Shown here: positions 35,813-43,872 of the stretch, in pieces | Layout: each line of letters begins with the position of its first letter | Numbering within the stretch: position 1 is the stretch's first letter | DNA from: an unicellular cyanobacterium SU2 | Lineage (GTDB): Bacteria; Cyanobacteriota; Cyanobacteriia; Cyanobacteriales; Microcystaceae | Reading direction: 5' to 3' | DNA: 64,000 nt | Assembly: GCA_002110465.1 (NCBI GenBank) | Contig: NEED01000005.1 | Location: forward strand, 1-64,000 | Notes under the pieces: generated by a model | What the model saw: only the letters and a program-made list of their open reading frames with translations | The model's database searches: none | Told to the model about the DNA's origin: nothing | Position numbers and translations under genes: made by a program

Positions 35813-36001
35813 TCATTCCTCATAATCAGTATTAATCGTCAATTCTAAACTTTCTTCATCTACAGTCAAATACAGACGATTCGGACGACAGCAAACTTGA
35901 CAATCTTCGATATAAGTTTGGGAATTCCCTCCACTTAAATCAACAAAAGTAGTATTAATTTCTCCACAAAAAGCACACATATAATCTGCTATTGTTTGCA
36001 T
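35813..36001 (-). CDS. CPxCG-type cysteine-rich protein
   Basis: 62 residues with zinc-ribbon-like pairs Cys9/Cys12 (MCAFCGE) and Cys34/Cys37 (CQVCCRPNRL), then an acidic tail. The spacing and the strand LYLTVDEES match the CPXCG-motif small-protein family. It is probably a zinc-binding cytosolic protein of unknown function. Single gene on the minus strand. Confidence 0.85.
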   Translation of the reverse strand: MQTIADYMCAFCGEINTTFVDLSGGNSQTYIEDCQVCCRPNRLYLTVDEESLELTINTDYEE

Positions 36002-36131
36002 AACTCTTTTAATAGTATTAAATCAATTAATAAAGTAATAAATAGGCAAAAGGAAATCTATACAGTCTTCCTCTTGCCTATGAACCATTGCTTATTGTCT
36101 CGTTTTTCGCAAGTCAAATAAGAAGTCGAAA

Positions 36132-36401
36132 TTAAAGGACCCCGGCGTTAGCAAGGCCAAGAATCACGCCAACTCCAATAAGATGACCAAAACTGGTAGT
36201 TCCCAATAAAGCACCCAATCCCATTCCGCCAAACATGAAAGAGGCGGGTAATTCGGGTCCTTCGCTGGGCTTAGCAATAGTGAATTTACCAAAAGCGATC
36301 GCCACAATATTACAAGCAATCATGACAATAGCGACTTTGGGACTCCATTGAATAGTGGTAGGCATAGCAGAGGTGGCCGCTAACAACAAAGTGGAATACA
36401 T
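36132..36401 (-). CDS. psaK: Photosystem I subunit PsaK
   Basis: 89 residues from ATG 36401, which has GGAG 11 nt upstream; a TTG two codons earlier is unlikely. Two membrane helices (about residues 16-38 and 55-85), with the conserved core TIQWSPKVAIVMIACNI and the second-helix HLIGVGVILGLANAGVL. The inter-helix loop is short and positively charged (GKFTIAKPSEGP). PsaK sits at the edge of PSI and helps attach the phycobilisome and IsiA antenna. Single gene. Confidence 0.93.
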   Translation of the reverse strand: MYSTLLLAATSAMPTTIQWSPKVAIVMIACNIVAIAFGKFTIAKPSEGPELPASFMFGGMGLGALLGTTSFGHLIGVGVILGLANAGVL

Positions 36402-36571
36402 CAACAAATTTTCTCCATAATAAGCGATATTAAGTTCTTAATCTTAAAGGTTGGACTGCTTTTCTCAGACAAGATGTTGCAATAGTTCATAAAAATATTC
36501 TCAAAAATAGTTGAGGTAAAAAAATTTTGGGTTAGTCAGATAAAATATGCTATGATACTTAACTGTGCCTT

Positions 36572-36658
36572 GGAGAGGTGGCTGAGTGGTTGAAAGCGGC
36601 TCCCTGCTAAGGAGTTATGGGTTAACACCCATCGAGGGTTCGAATCCCTCCCTCTCCG
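36572..36658 (+). tRNA. tRNA-Ser(GCT)
   Basis: 87-nt class II tRNA. Acceptor GGAGAGG/CCTCTCC, D-arm GGCTGAGTGG, anticodon loop with GCT, a long variable arm (GGGTTAACACCC region) and T-arm GGTTCGAATCC. Discriminator G. CCA is not encoded. Confidence 0.97.
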
Positions 36659-36787
36659 TCTCAACTATTGGAGCGCAGTAATCTCTTCAACTCGCTGCAA
36701 ATACTCTTTCACAATTTTGTTAAAGATTCAGCTAGAATCTAAGGTCAAACTCTCAGAAAAATATTTTGAGCGAGGAATGATCAATCT

Positions 36788-38122
36788 ATGACTAATTTTG
36801 TGAGAAAAAATCCTTCAAAATCTCCTTTAGCCTTAGCTTTGACTCTTACCCTTAGCACTAGCCTCTTGGTTGGTTGTGGTGGAGAACAAAAACAAGGAAC
36901 GAATTCATCTGCTTCTAGTGGTAGCTCTTCCGCTTCGGGGGATGGCTTAAAATTAGGAGCTTTATTACCCGTAACAGGGGATTTATCTTCCATTGGTCAG
37001 AATATGCCTGAAGCAGTGAAATTAGCCATCGATGAAGTTAATGCTTGTGGTGGGGTTAATGATCAACCTGTGATTCTTGTTACGGAAGATAGCCAAACTG
37101 ATCCCTCGGCTGGGGCATCAGCCATGACCAAATTAGCAGAGGTGGATAAAGTGGCAGGGGTCGTTGGGGCATTTGCTAGTAGTGTCTCAAGTGCAGCCGT
37201 GACTATTGCTACTAAAAATAATGTGATGTTGGTTTCCCCAGGAAGTACCAGCCCCGTCTTTACTGAACAGGCGAAAAACGGTGATTTCAAAGGTTACTGG
37301 GCTAGAACTGCCCCTCCTGACACTTATCAGGCTCAGGCGTTAGCGGCTTTAGCTAGTAAAAAAGGGTTTCAAAAGGTTGGGACTGTGGTTATTAATAATG
37401 ACTATGGGGTTGGGTTTGAACGGGAATTTGTCTCCGCTTTTGAAAAAGAAGGGGGAAAAATTACTGATAAAGATAAACCTGTTCGCTATGATCCTAAAGC
37501 AGCAACCCTCGATAGTGAAGCGGCAGCTTCGTTTGCTAACCAACCCGATGCTGTGGCTGCAGTTCTCTATGCAGAGACGGGAACTGTTTTATTACAAGCT
37601 GCTTATAAGCAAGGGTTAACCGAAGGGGTAACGGTATTGTTAACGGATGGCGTTTATTCAGAAGATTTTGTCAAGCAAGTTGGCCGAACTCCCGATGGAA
37701 AGTCAATTTTAACAGGCGCATTGGGAACGGTTCCTGGGGCTGATGGTGAAGCCTTAGCAGGGTTTACGACTAAATGGAAGGATAAAACTGGTAAAGATGT
37801 TACCGCCTTTGTTCCCCATAGTTGGGATGCAACAGTTCTTCTGATGTTGGCAGCAGAAGCCGCCGATGCGAATACAGGAGAGGGCATTCAAAGTAAAATT
37901 CGGGAGGTGGCTAATGCCCCTGGAGTAGAAGTCACTGATCCGTGCGAAGCAATGGACTTAGTTCGCAATGGAGAAGAGATTAACTATCAAGGAGCCAGTG
38001 GTAATGTTGATATTGACGAAAATGGGGATGTGATAGGAAGTTATGATGTTTGGACGGTTAAAGACGATGGAACGACTGAAGTAATTGATAAGGTTAGTCC
38101 TACTGGTGCGGCGGCAGAATAA
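36788..38122 (+). CDS. natB: ABC transporter amino-acid-binding lipoprotein, NatB-like
   Basis: 444 residues. Signal peptide with lipobox LLVGC (Cys30), then a Ser/Gly linker. The type I periplasmic-binding fold follows: LKLGALLPVTGDLSSIGQNM, ILVTEDSQTDPSAGASA, VAGVVGAFASSVSSAA, RTAPPDTYQAQALA, VVINNDYGVGFE and TDGVYSEDFV. This is the pattern of branched-chain/neutral amino acid receptors; the cyanobacterial NatB is the nearest match. It binds neutral amino acids in the periplasm for the N-I transport system. The membrane and ATPase genes are not nearby, as often in cyanobacteria. Confidence 0.85.
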   Translation: MTNFVRKNPSKSPLALALTLTLSTSLLVGCGGEQKQGTNSSASSGSSSASGDGLKLGALLPVTGDLSSIGQNMPEAVKLAIDEVNACGGVNDQPVILVTEDSQTDPSAGASAMTKLAEVDKVAGVVGAFASSVSSAAVTIATKNNVMLVSPGSTSPVFTEQAKNGDFKGYWARTAPPDTYQAQALAALASKKGFQKVGTVVINNDYGVGFEREFVSAFEKEGGKITDKDKPVRYDPKAATLDSEAAASFANQPDAVAAVLYAETGTVLLQAAYKQGLTEGVTVLLTDGVYSEDFVKQVGRTPDGKSILTGALGTVPGADGEALAGFTTKWKDKTGKDVTAFVPHSWDATVLLMLAAEAADANTGEGIQSKIREVANAPGVEVTDPCEAMDLVRNGEEINYQGASGNVDIDENGDVIGSYDVWTVKDDGTTEVIDKVSPTGAAAE

Positions 38123-38125
38123 AGT

Positions 38126-38219
38126 TATAGTCATTTCAATTAAAAGTGAGACACCTGCTGCTTGTAATAATAGTCTTCATAGCTCAATTTTTGTATCATT
38201 CTTATTTGAAATGACTATA
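38126..38219. mobile_element. 94-bp MITE-like element
   Basis: Ends are TATAGTCATTTCAA (38126-38139) and its exact complement TTGAAATGACTATA (38206-38219), with further partial matching inside (about 18 of 20). It is flanked by TA at each tip, as for Tc1/mariner-IS630-type insertions. There is no coding frame. It begins 4 bp after the natB stop and lies before the natB terminator, so the natB transcript must run through it. Confidence 0.75.
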
Positions 38220-38228
38220 TCTCTACTT

Positions 38229-38262
38229 CCGCTACTACTGCTGAGCCAATAGTAGCGGTTTA
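38229..38262 (+). terminator. natB terminator
   Basis: CCGCTACTA (38229-38237) pairs with TAGTAGCGG (38250-38258) around a 12-base loop and is followed by TTTAAT. It is the only good terminator after natB and lies beyond the MITE-like element. Confidence 0.7.
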
Positions 38263-38282
38263 ATATTCAAGAAAACAGTCCA

Positions 38283-38633
38283 CTAATTGCCAATTTTTTC
38301 CCTGATTTCATCAGTCTTCGCTGCCATTATAAAATCATTCTTATGTAATCCCGCAATGGCATGAGTCCACCATGATACAGTTACCTTTCCCCACTCCGTC
38401 AGTAACGCTGGGTGGTGTCCTTCTGCTTCAGCAAGATCCCCTACAGCATTGGTAAAGGCGATCGCTGTTTGGAAATCGGGGAAGTTATAAAGTTTCTCTA
38501 ATTGTAACTGCCCTTCTTTTTCAACAATATTCCAATCAGGAATCTGAGGCTTTAATTGTTCAATTTCTTGGGGACTAACAGAGGGAGCATCAGCACTACA
38601 AGCTTCACATTTTTGTTGTTTAAGATCACTCAT
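38283..38633 (-). CDS. phhB: 4a-hydroxytetrahydrobiopterin dehydratase (PCD/DCoH)
   Basis: 116 residues from ATG 38633, preceded by GAGGAA 8 nt upstream; an upstream ATG at 38696 would add 21 unlikely residues. The PCD signature is [33 protein letters not shown], containing the catalytic His-His pair and the second conserved His. It dehydrates carbinolamine pterins to quinonoid dihydropterin, or in cyanobacteria may act in pterin recycling or as a RuBisCO-assembly-factor-like relative. The short Cys-containing N-terminal lead (KCEACSAD) is unusual but conserved in cyanobacterial forms. Confidence 0.9.
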   Translation of the reverse strand: MSDLKQQKCEACSADAPSVSPQEIEQLKPQIPDWNIVEKEGQLQLEKLYNFPDFQTAIAFTNAVGDLAEAEGHHPALLTEWGKVTVSWWTHAIAGLHKNDFIMAAKTDEIREKIGN

Positions 38634-38696
38634 GATGATTTCCTCTATTTTTGGCTTATAAACATCATAAACCATAACTAGACGAGGAATAATCAA

Positions 38697-38990
38697 TTAG
38701 CTAAATCGTCGCCACAGTCGAAATCCTAAATTGACCAACCGTACAATTTTTTGGAGTTGTTGAAGTTTCCGAGTCAATTCTTGGTAGCGTTGTCTGAGTT
38801 GATACGTTTGAAGTTGCCTATTGATAATCCCCACAGGAACTCGCTTTAAAATGTAGTGAGTGCGCCCCTCAACCTTGGTTAATGTTTTAGTCACTTTAAC
38901 CAAGAACCTGTAAATTTTCCAAAGGCGGAAAGCGAGATAACAATTAAGAATTGCTAATAAACAATTACAGAAGACAACAAAGACAAGCAT
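38697..38990 (-). CDS. Hypothetical membrane-anchored protein
   Basis: 97 residues. An N-terminal hydrophobic helix (about 2-26) is followed by a basic amphipathic region with a likely coiled coil (TYQLRQRYQELTRKLQQLQKI). The very basic C-terminus ends in RLWRRFS. I do not recognise a family. It lies 63 bp upstream of phhB on the same strand and just before the tRNA-Ala gene. Possibly a small cyanobacterial membrane protein. Confidence 0.65.
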   Translation of the reverse strand: MLVFVVFCNCLLAILNCYLAFRLWKIYRFLVKVTKTLTKVEGRTHYILKRVPVGIINRQLQTYQLRQRYQELTRKLQQLQKIVRLVNLGFRLWRRFS

Positions 38991-39023
38991 TAAGTGTTAG
39001 TATAATGGGCTGTGACACCTTAC

Positions 39024-39096
39024 GGGGAATTAGCTCAGCTGGTAGAGTGCTGCGATCGCACCGCAGAGGTCAGGGGTTCGACTCCCCTATTCTCCA
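39024..39096 (+). tRNA. tRNA-Ala(CGC)
   Basis: 73 nt. Acceptor GGGGAAT pairs with ATTCTCC (one G-T), D-arm AGCTCAGCTGGTAGAG, anticodon stem CTGCG/CGCAG with loop ATCGCAC giving anticodon CGC, T-arm GGGGTTCGACTCCCC, discriminator A. The HIP1 octamer GCGATCGC lies inside the anticodon arm, an odd overlap of a genome-wide repeat with an essential RNA. Confidence 0.95.
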
Positions 39097-39108
39097 CTTC
39101 AATTAAAC

Positions 39109-39150
39109 CCTAATGATACAAAGGTATTCCCAAACCTTTGTATCATTAGG
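39109..39150. terminator. Perfect 17-bp inverted repeat between convergent tRNA genes
   Basis: CCTAATGATACAAAGGT (39109-39125) and its exact complement ACCTTTGTATCATTAGG (39134-39150), loop of 8. It lies between the 3' ends of tRNA-Ala (plus) and tRNA-Val (minus). It should form a strong hairpin in either transcript and probably stops both. Confidence 0.8.
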
Positions 39151-39162
39151 TTCTAGGTTAAA

Positions 39163-39234
39163 TGGGCGATACTGGATTTGAACCAGTGGCAGCCTGCTTG
39201 TAAGGCAGGAGCTCTACCGCTGAGCTAATCGCCC
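39163..39234 (-). tRNA. tRNA-Val(TAC)
   Basis: 72 nt on the minus strand. Acceptor GGGCGAT pairs with ATCGCCC, D-arm AGCTCAGCGGTAGAGCT, anticodon stem CCTGC/GCAGG with loop CTTACAA giving TAC, T-arm CTGGTTCAAATCCAG, discriminator A. It faces tRNA-Ala across the inverted repeat. Confidence 0.96.
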
Positions 39235-39298
39235 TAAGTCATCCCTATTCAGTATAACATATTTTTTGACGATTGAGCAATCATAAGGGATTTTTTTT

Positions 39299-39853
39299 AT
39301 GCCTTCTGGCCGTACCCATGATCGGATTACATTCTGGGGTTTATCCCCTCTGGTGGGTTTATCCTATTTTTTGAGCAGGAATGGAAAATTAACGTTACTA
39401 ATCGCGGTGTCTTATCTGTTTAGTGGGTTAATGTTCGGGCCAGATCTTGACATTCACTCGGTTCAATATAAACGATGGGGAATTTTTCGAGGGATGTGGC
39501 TTCCCTATCGATCGCTTTTGAAACATCGTTCTATCTTTTCTCACGGGTTTCTCATTGGCACAATTTTTCGTCTTTTATATGTTCTGATTATTTTCACGCC
39601 AATGGCTATGATTGGGGTAGCGATCGCCCAATTAATTTGGGGGTTTGATTGGAATTGGCAACGGTTTAGCCACAAGGTCATACAATTAATGACCACTCAA
39701 TATCTTCAAGAGGCGATCGCCTTGGGGATCGGACTAGAGTTAGGGGCTATGACTCACGTCATCAGCGATTATCTTGGATCAGCGATCAAACGATCTCAGA
39801 CAAAATCTCCAAAACGAACCAAAAACAAAAAAAATTCCCGACGGAAAAATTAA
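39299..39853 (+). CDS. DUF2227-family putative metal-binding membrane protein
   Basis: 184 residues with three to four hydrophobic segments. Begins MPSGRTHDRITFW, the invariant start of this family, and contains FGPDLDIHSVQYKRWG, LLKHRSIFSHG and a later THVISDYLGS. The spaced His/Asp residues are the proposed metal ligands, similar to YdjM/LexA-regulated hydrolases. A basic Lys-rich tail ends it. Common in cyanobacteria; the reaction is unknown. It converges on ndhE with a hairpin (TTCCCGA/TCGGGAA, 39835-39866) at the boundary. Confidence 0.88.
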   Translation: MPSGRTHDRITFWGLSPLVGLSYFLSRNGKLTLLIAVSYLFSGLMFGPDLDIHSVQYKRWGIFRGMWLPYRSLLKHRSIFSHGFLIGTIFRLLYVLIIFTPMAMIGVAIAQLIWGFDWNWQRFSHKVIQLMTTQYLQEAIALGIGLELGAMTHVISDYLGSAIKRSQTKSPKRTKNKKNSRRKN

Positions 39854-39866
39854 TCCGATTCGGGAA
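39835..39866. terminator. Bidirectional terminator between DUF2227 gene and ndhE
   Basis: TTCCCGA (39835-39841) pairs with TCGGGAA (39860-39866), A-rich before and T/A-rich after. It serves the convergent ends of the DUF2227 and ndhE genes and overlaps the end of the former. Confidence 0.6.
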
Positions 39867-39892
39867 ATTATCAGATGAAATGGGGAACTATT

Positions 39893-40204
39893 TTACCATT
39901 TCAGTAGATTAAACTGTTCCATATCAATGGTGTTGCGATTGCGATAAATAGCCAAAACAATGGCTAAGCCAACGGCTGCTTCTGCTGCTGCCACAGTAAT
40001 TACGAATACAGTAAAAACTTGACCCTTAATTCCCACTGGATCAAGGAAGTTTGAAAATCCCATTAGATTCAAATTAACTGCATTAAGTAATAATTCAATG
40101 GACATTAACACTCTAACAGCATTGCGACTGGTGACTAACCCATAAATTCCAATACAAAATAGGGCAGCCGCTAATAGCAAGCAAAATTCTAATTGTAGTT
40201 GCAT
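39893..40204 (-). CDS. ndhE: NAD(P)H-quinone oxidoreductase subunit 4L (NuoK-like)
   Basis: 103 residues with three membrane helices. Motifs [28 protein letters not shown] (conserved Glu in the second helix, a proton channel residue) and [19 protein letters not shown] are exact NdhE/NuoK hallmarks. Last gene of ndhA-ndhI-ndhG-ndhE, 24 bp after ndhG. It forms part of the proton-pumping membrane arm of NDH-1 in the thylakoid membrane, serving respiration and cyclic electron flow. Confidence 0.97.
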   Translation of the reverse strand: MQLQLEFCLLLAAALFCIGIYGLVTSRNAVRVLMSIELLLNAVNLNLMGFSNFLDPVGIKGQVFTVFVITVAAAEAAVGLAIVLAIYRNRNTIDMEQFNLLKW

Positions 40205-40228
40205 AACTTTTCTTTACTGAGTTACTGA

Positions 40229-40855
40229 TTACTGTTTACTTCCTTTTGATGAGGCCAATTCCCGCGCTTCTAATTCGCTAAGACGTTCTGGCAATTCTAA
40301 CGCTGTCTCAATTTCTTGTTGAGATGCTACCGTATCAGGAATTAAGTCACGACGGGCTAGAATAATTGCTCCTACCATAGCCATCAAGAGTAATACTGAT
40401 GCTAACTCAAAAGGTAGCAGGAAATCACTAAAGAAATGTTTACCAATTTCAACAATTGTATTATCAATTATCTGAGCAGATGGGGTAGCAATTGACCAAG
40501 GAGTCACAAAAATCATAGTTGCTAATAATACAAAAAGTCCCCCACAGACTAAAGCAGTTGCCCCTTTTCGTATCCAACGTCTGGGGACAGAATAAAAGTC
40601 TTCTCGCTTGTTAACTAACATAATGGCAAACAGAATCAAAACATTGACTGCCCCAACATATACTAATACTTGGGCTGCTGCTACAAAATCGGCATTCAAC
40701 AAAACATAAATCCCAGAAATACTGATAAAAACTCCACCCAATAAAAAGGCAGAGTAAACAATATTTGATAACAAAACAACCCCTAGAGCTGCCCCAATAA
40801 CCATTGCTGATAAAATAGCAAAGGAAACAATTTGAACACCTTCTGCTAAATTCAC
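40229..40855 (-). CDS. ndhG: NAD(P)H-quinone oxidoreductase subunit 6 (NuoJ-like)
   Basis: 208 residues with five hydrophobic helices. NuoJ-type motifs are IVYSAFLLGGVFISISGIYVLLNADFVAAAQVLVYVGAVNVLILFAIML, with the strongly conserved FVAAAQVLVYVGAVNVLI. The C-terminal tail (ETALELPERLSELEAREL) is soluble and acidic. Third gene of the ndh set, 24 bp before ndhE and 85 bp after ndhI. Membrane-arm subunit near the quinone end. Confidence 0.97.
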   Translation of the reverse strand: MNLAEGVQIVSFAILSAMVIGAALGVVLLSNIVYSAFLLGGVFISISGIYVLLNADFVAAAQVLVYVGAVNVLILFAIMLVNKREDFYSVPRRWIRKGATALVCGGLFVLLATMIFVTPWSIATPSAQIIDNTIVEIGKHFFSDFLLPFELASVLLLMAMVGAIILARRDLIPDTVASQQEIETALELPERLSELEARELASSKGSKQ

Positions 40856-40939
40856 TACTGTTAATACTCCTTTTTCTACTTAATAGTTAATAGTTAATAA
40901 TGGGTTTGTTGCACTATTAACTATAGACTATCTACTGTC

Positions 40940-41521
40940 TTACTCGCTCTCTTTGATAATTTCTTCAGGACGCTTCCCTGACCGTTGACTTCCTGGTGGT
41001 AAATCATGGGGGTCAAGCACCCCTTTAGGTAAATATCCCAACTCTCTTAAGGGAGTTACCATGGAGTCTTGAGTTACTTTATAGGGTAATCGTCCTAGAG
41101 CAACATTATCATAATTGAGTTCATGACGATCATAGGCGGCCAGTTCGTATTCTTCGGTCATAGAGAGGCAATTGGTGGGACAGTATTCAACACAATTCCC
41201 GCAAAAAATACAAACCCCAAAATCAATACTATAATGTTTGAGTTCTTTCTTTTTAACGTCTTTGTTAAATTCCCAATCTACGACAGGAAGATTAATAGGA
41301 CAAACTCTTACGCAGACTTCACAAGAAATACACTTATCAAATTCAAAGTGAATTCTGCCTCGAAATCTTTCTGAAGGAATGAGTTTTTCGTAGGGGTATT
41401 GTACCGTAACTGGACGACGACGCATATGGTCGAAGGTGACAGACAACCCTTGACCGATGTATTTAGCGGCCTCAATACTACCTTTAGCGTAATCGCTGAC
41501 TTGTTTGAGTAGGTTGAACAT
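40940..41521 (-). CDS. ndhI: NAD(P)H-quinone oxidoreductase subunit I (2x4Fe-4S)
   Basis: 193 residues. Two ferredoxin-type CxxCxxCxxxCP motifs ([12 protein letters not shown] and [12 protein letters not shown]) ligate two 4Fe-4S clusters that hand electrons to the quinone site. [17 protein letters not shown] is typical of cyanobacterial NdhI. The C-terminal extension is longer than in chloroplast NdhI ([19 protein letters not shown]), as usual in cyanobacteria. Second gene of the ndh cluster, 36 bp after ndhA. Confidence 0.97.
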   Translation of the reverse strand: MFNLLKQVSDYAKGSIEAAKYIGQGLSVTFDHMRRRPVTVQYPYEKLIPSERFRGRIHFEFDKCISCEVCVRVCPINLPVVDWEFNKDVKKKELKHYSIDFGVCIFCGNCVEYCPTNCLSMTEEYELAAYDRHELNYDNVALGRLPYKVTQDSMVTPLRELGYLPKGVLDPHDLPPGSQRSGKRPEEIIKESE

Positions 41522-41557
41522 GACGATTAATTGGTGAGTCGTAACAACAAAAAGAAG

Positions 41558-42676
41558 TTAGCCGCCAAAAGCGACAGGAAAAGCAAGTTTTAGGGCTGCG
41601 GTCAATAAAAGATTGACTAGAGAGACAGGAAGTAAAAATTTCCAACCCAAATCTAACAATTGGTCAATACGAACCCTGGGGACAGTCCACCGCATCAAAA
41701 CAGCGAGGAAAATCAAGAAATAGGCTTTGAGTACCGTCATCGTGATTCCCAAGGAAGCGGTCAGTACCTGTAACCAAGAACTTGTCTCGCTAACCCCAAT
41801 CCAACCTGCTAACTTATCAAGAGGAATAGGAAATTCCCAACCCCCTAAATAAAGGATGGCAAAAACTAGGGCTGACAACACTAAGTTAACGTAAGACCCG
41901 ACATAAAATAAACCAAACTTCATTCCAGAATATTCGGTTTGATATCCAGCGACGATTTCTTCTTCTGCTTCAGGAAGATCAAAAGGAAGTCGTTCACATT
42001 CAGCTAAAGCCGCAATCCAAAAGATAATAAAACCTAAGGGTTGCCGCCAAATATTCCAGCCTAAAATACCATATCCTGACTGTTGTTCAACAATATCAAT
42101 GGTGCTAAGACTGTTAGACATCATCGCAATAGCCAGAACAGATAAGGCTAGGGGAATTTCATAACTAATTGATTGCGCTGCAGCCCTTAGTCCTCCGATA
42201 AGAGAATATTTATTGTTGGAAGCATACCCAGCCATGAGTAATCCAATGGGGGCAATACTCGCTAGGGCAATCCACAAAAATATCCCAATATTCAGGTCAG
42301 TAATGACTAAATTTTGACCAAACGGAACAATAAGGTAAGAAACGAACACCGGAAGCACTACCAACACCGGGCCCAGGGTGAATAACCAAGGGTCTGCCTT
42401 AGCGGGGACAACATCTTCTTTAAATACTAATTTGATGCCGTCAGCTACGGGTTGGAGAACCCCTAGAGGACCTGCATATTCAGGGCCGATACGTTGTTGG
42501 GCTGCGGCTGAGATTTTCCGTTCTAACCACACGACCACCAATACTCCAACGGTGGCTCCAATAATCATTAAAAATGAGGGTAAGGGAATCCAGAGGGCTT
42601 TGGCTACCCCATCGGGAAGTCCCAATTGTTTGAGAGATTGAATAAAACTGCCTTGTAGGTCGATTCCTGTGTTCAT
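41558..42676 (-). CDS. ndhA: NAD(P)H-quinone oxidoreductase subunit 1 (NuoH-like)
   Basis: 372 residues, eight membrane helices. Motifs [34 protein letters not shown] (the quinone-chamber loop) and [28 protein letters not shown] are diagnostic. The C-terminal [18 protein letters not shown] is conserved. NdhA forms the quinone-binding site at the base of the membrane arm. It is the first gene of the cluster; a 1-kb region of decayed sequence lies upstream, so the promoter is within about 300 bp of the start. Confidence 0.97.
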   Translation of the reverse strand: MNTGIDLQGSFIQSLKQLGLPDGVAKALWIPLPSFLMIIGATVGVLVVVWLERKISAAAQQRIGPEYAGPLGVLQPVADGIKLVFKEDVVPAKADPWLFTLGPVLVVLPVFVSYLIVPFGQNLVITDLNIGIFLWIALASIAPIGLLMAGYASNNKYSLIGGLRAAAQSISYEIPLALSVLAIAMMSNSLSTIDIVEQQSGYGILGWNIWRQPLGFIIFWIAALAECERLPFDLPEAEEEIVAGYQTEYSGMKFGLFYVGSYVNLVLSALVFAILYLGGWEFPIPLDKLAGWIGVSETSSWLQVLTASLGITMTVLKAYFLIFLAVLMRWTVPRVRIDQLLDLGWKFLLPVSLVNLLLTAALKLAFPVAFGG

Positions 42677-43100
42677 CTTGATTGATACAAGTTGTAGGTT
42701 TAGGTCGGTTGATTGATACTTGACGTATCTGAATGATCTGCTTGTACTGACTATTTTGTCACAATTTTTTCTAACACCATTGCCTAGTATATCGTTGTCT
42801 GCTGGTTAGCTTGAGGAATTTTATGACAACTTCTGCTTATGATCATCATAGACTGATGGAATAGAAATCTTGTTAATTTAATGCTTGCTCAAAATTTACA
42901 GTATTTGATTGAGAAAAAGATTCTGATGGGAAACAAAAAAAAGTTGATCTTTATCTTTTCCCTATTCCCTAATACTAAAAACCTCTGTCCCTTACGAATG
43001 TGAGCGCAAATGCAAAGAGGTTTAACATTGGGGCGAAACGGTCTATAATGACCGTTATTTATCTTTTCTCTATTTAAGTCTAAAATTTTATGCTAGAACC
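42677..43100. other. Gene-free spacer with two hairpins
   Basis: No coding frame. AAACCTCT (42979-42986) pairs with AGAGGTTT (43016-43023), a stem around 29 bases. AACGGTC (43037-43043) pairs with GACCGTT (43050-43056) around TATAAT. The second could be a terminator for plus-strand transcripts. The ndhA promoter must lie at the low-coordinate end. Confidence 0.45.
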
Positions 43101-43680
43101 AATATTGTTTGTCGGGATAAGTCTTCATCTTAGATCCTCTGAATAGTTGTATCGCAAACTATGAAAACTTGCAGAAACGGAGTGAGTTACTGGGTTTTGA
43201 GGTTAGTCAAAGTCTCGAATTACACCGATCAGACCCATCAACCATTCACTTTCCTATGGGGATCGAGAGTTGTATTGAAACTTAAATAATTAAGGATTTT
43301 GATGGAATTGTCGTACACTGCTGGTATAGTGATAAAATTTTTGATTTTGATTGCTATGTGGCGTTTTTTTTGGAACATTATGCTCTGATCAAGAGACTGA
43401 TTGCAGACCCTATATTTTAGGTTATGGTGCGGTTTCCTTAGAAATTTTAGAATAATTTACTCTGTCTGATTGATTTGCTTCGTAGGTTCGAGTAAAAACC
43501 CTCTTGAAATGTCTGGCCATTATCTAAAAGTGTTAATAACAAATTAGAAAAATAGATCAAAGCTAGAGAAAATAAGTAACTTAAGAAAGATACTCAAGAC
43601 AAGAGGTATCATAAAGCAATAGCAAGGTATCTACAAATAGCTTTAGATGCCCTTTTGGATTCTCTGACCCAAAATCACCC
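43101..43680 (+). pseudogene. Fragments of degraded coding sequence
   Basis: Several stop-interrupted plus-strand frames look protein-like: SCIANYENLQKRSELLGFEV then SQSLELHRSDPSTIHFP (43110-43270), DFDGIVVHCWYSDKIFDFDC (43300-43410), DCRPYILGYGAVSLEILE then stop (about 43395-43455), and LKKDTQDKRYHKAIARYLQ then IALDALLDSLTQNHP and stop (43570-43683). Frames shift between pieces, so one or two genes have decayed here. I do not recognise the family. Confidence 0.4.
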
Positions 43681-43694
43681 ATAAGCTTTTCAAG

Positions 43695-43805
43695 ATGACC
43701 CTTATTGATTCTGATACTTTTCATACCTTCGCCATTACCGTCGGGACATTGTTATTTATGTCCATCGTCTTGTGGGCGGTTTGGTTTGCCTTCAGAATGG
43801 ACTGA
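43695..43805 (+). CDS. Possible 36-residue single-helix membrane protein
   Basis: ATG 43695 to TGA 43805. Short polar start (MTLIDSDTFHTFA), one 20-residue hydrophobic helix (ITVGTLLFMSIVLWAVWFAF) and a charged end RMD. Size and shape resemble low-molecular-mass photosynthetic or NDH-1 subunits, but it matches none that I can recall. There is no clear ribosome site. It lies between gene debris and the HAD phosphatase. Translation is uncertain. Confidence 0.45.
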   Translation: MTLIDSDTFHTFAITVGTLLFMSIVLWAVWFAFRMD

Positions 43806-43872
43806 CGCGCTACAATGAAACCCATCATATTGGTTTTTACCGAAGTAGCAAGATTTTAACTGGGGATAGGTT

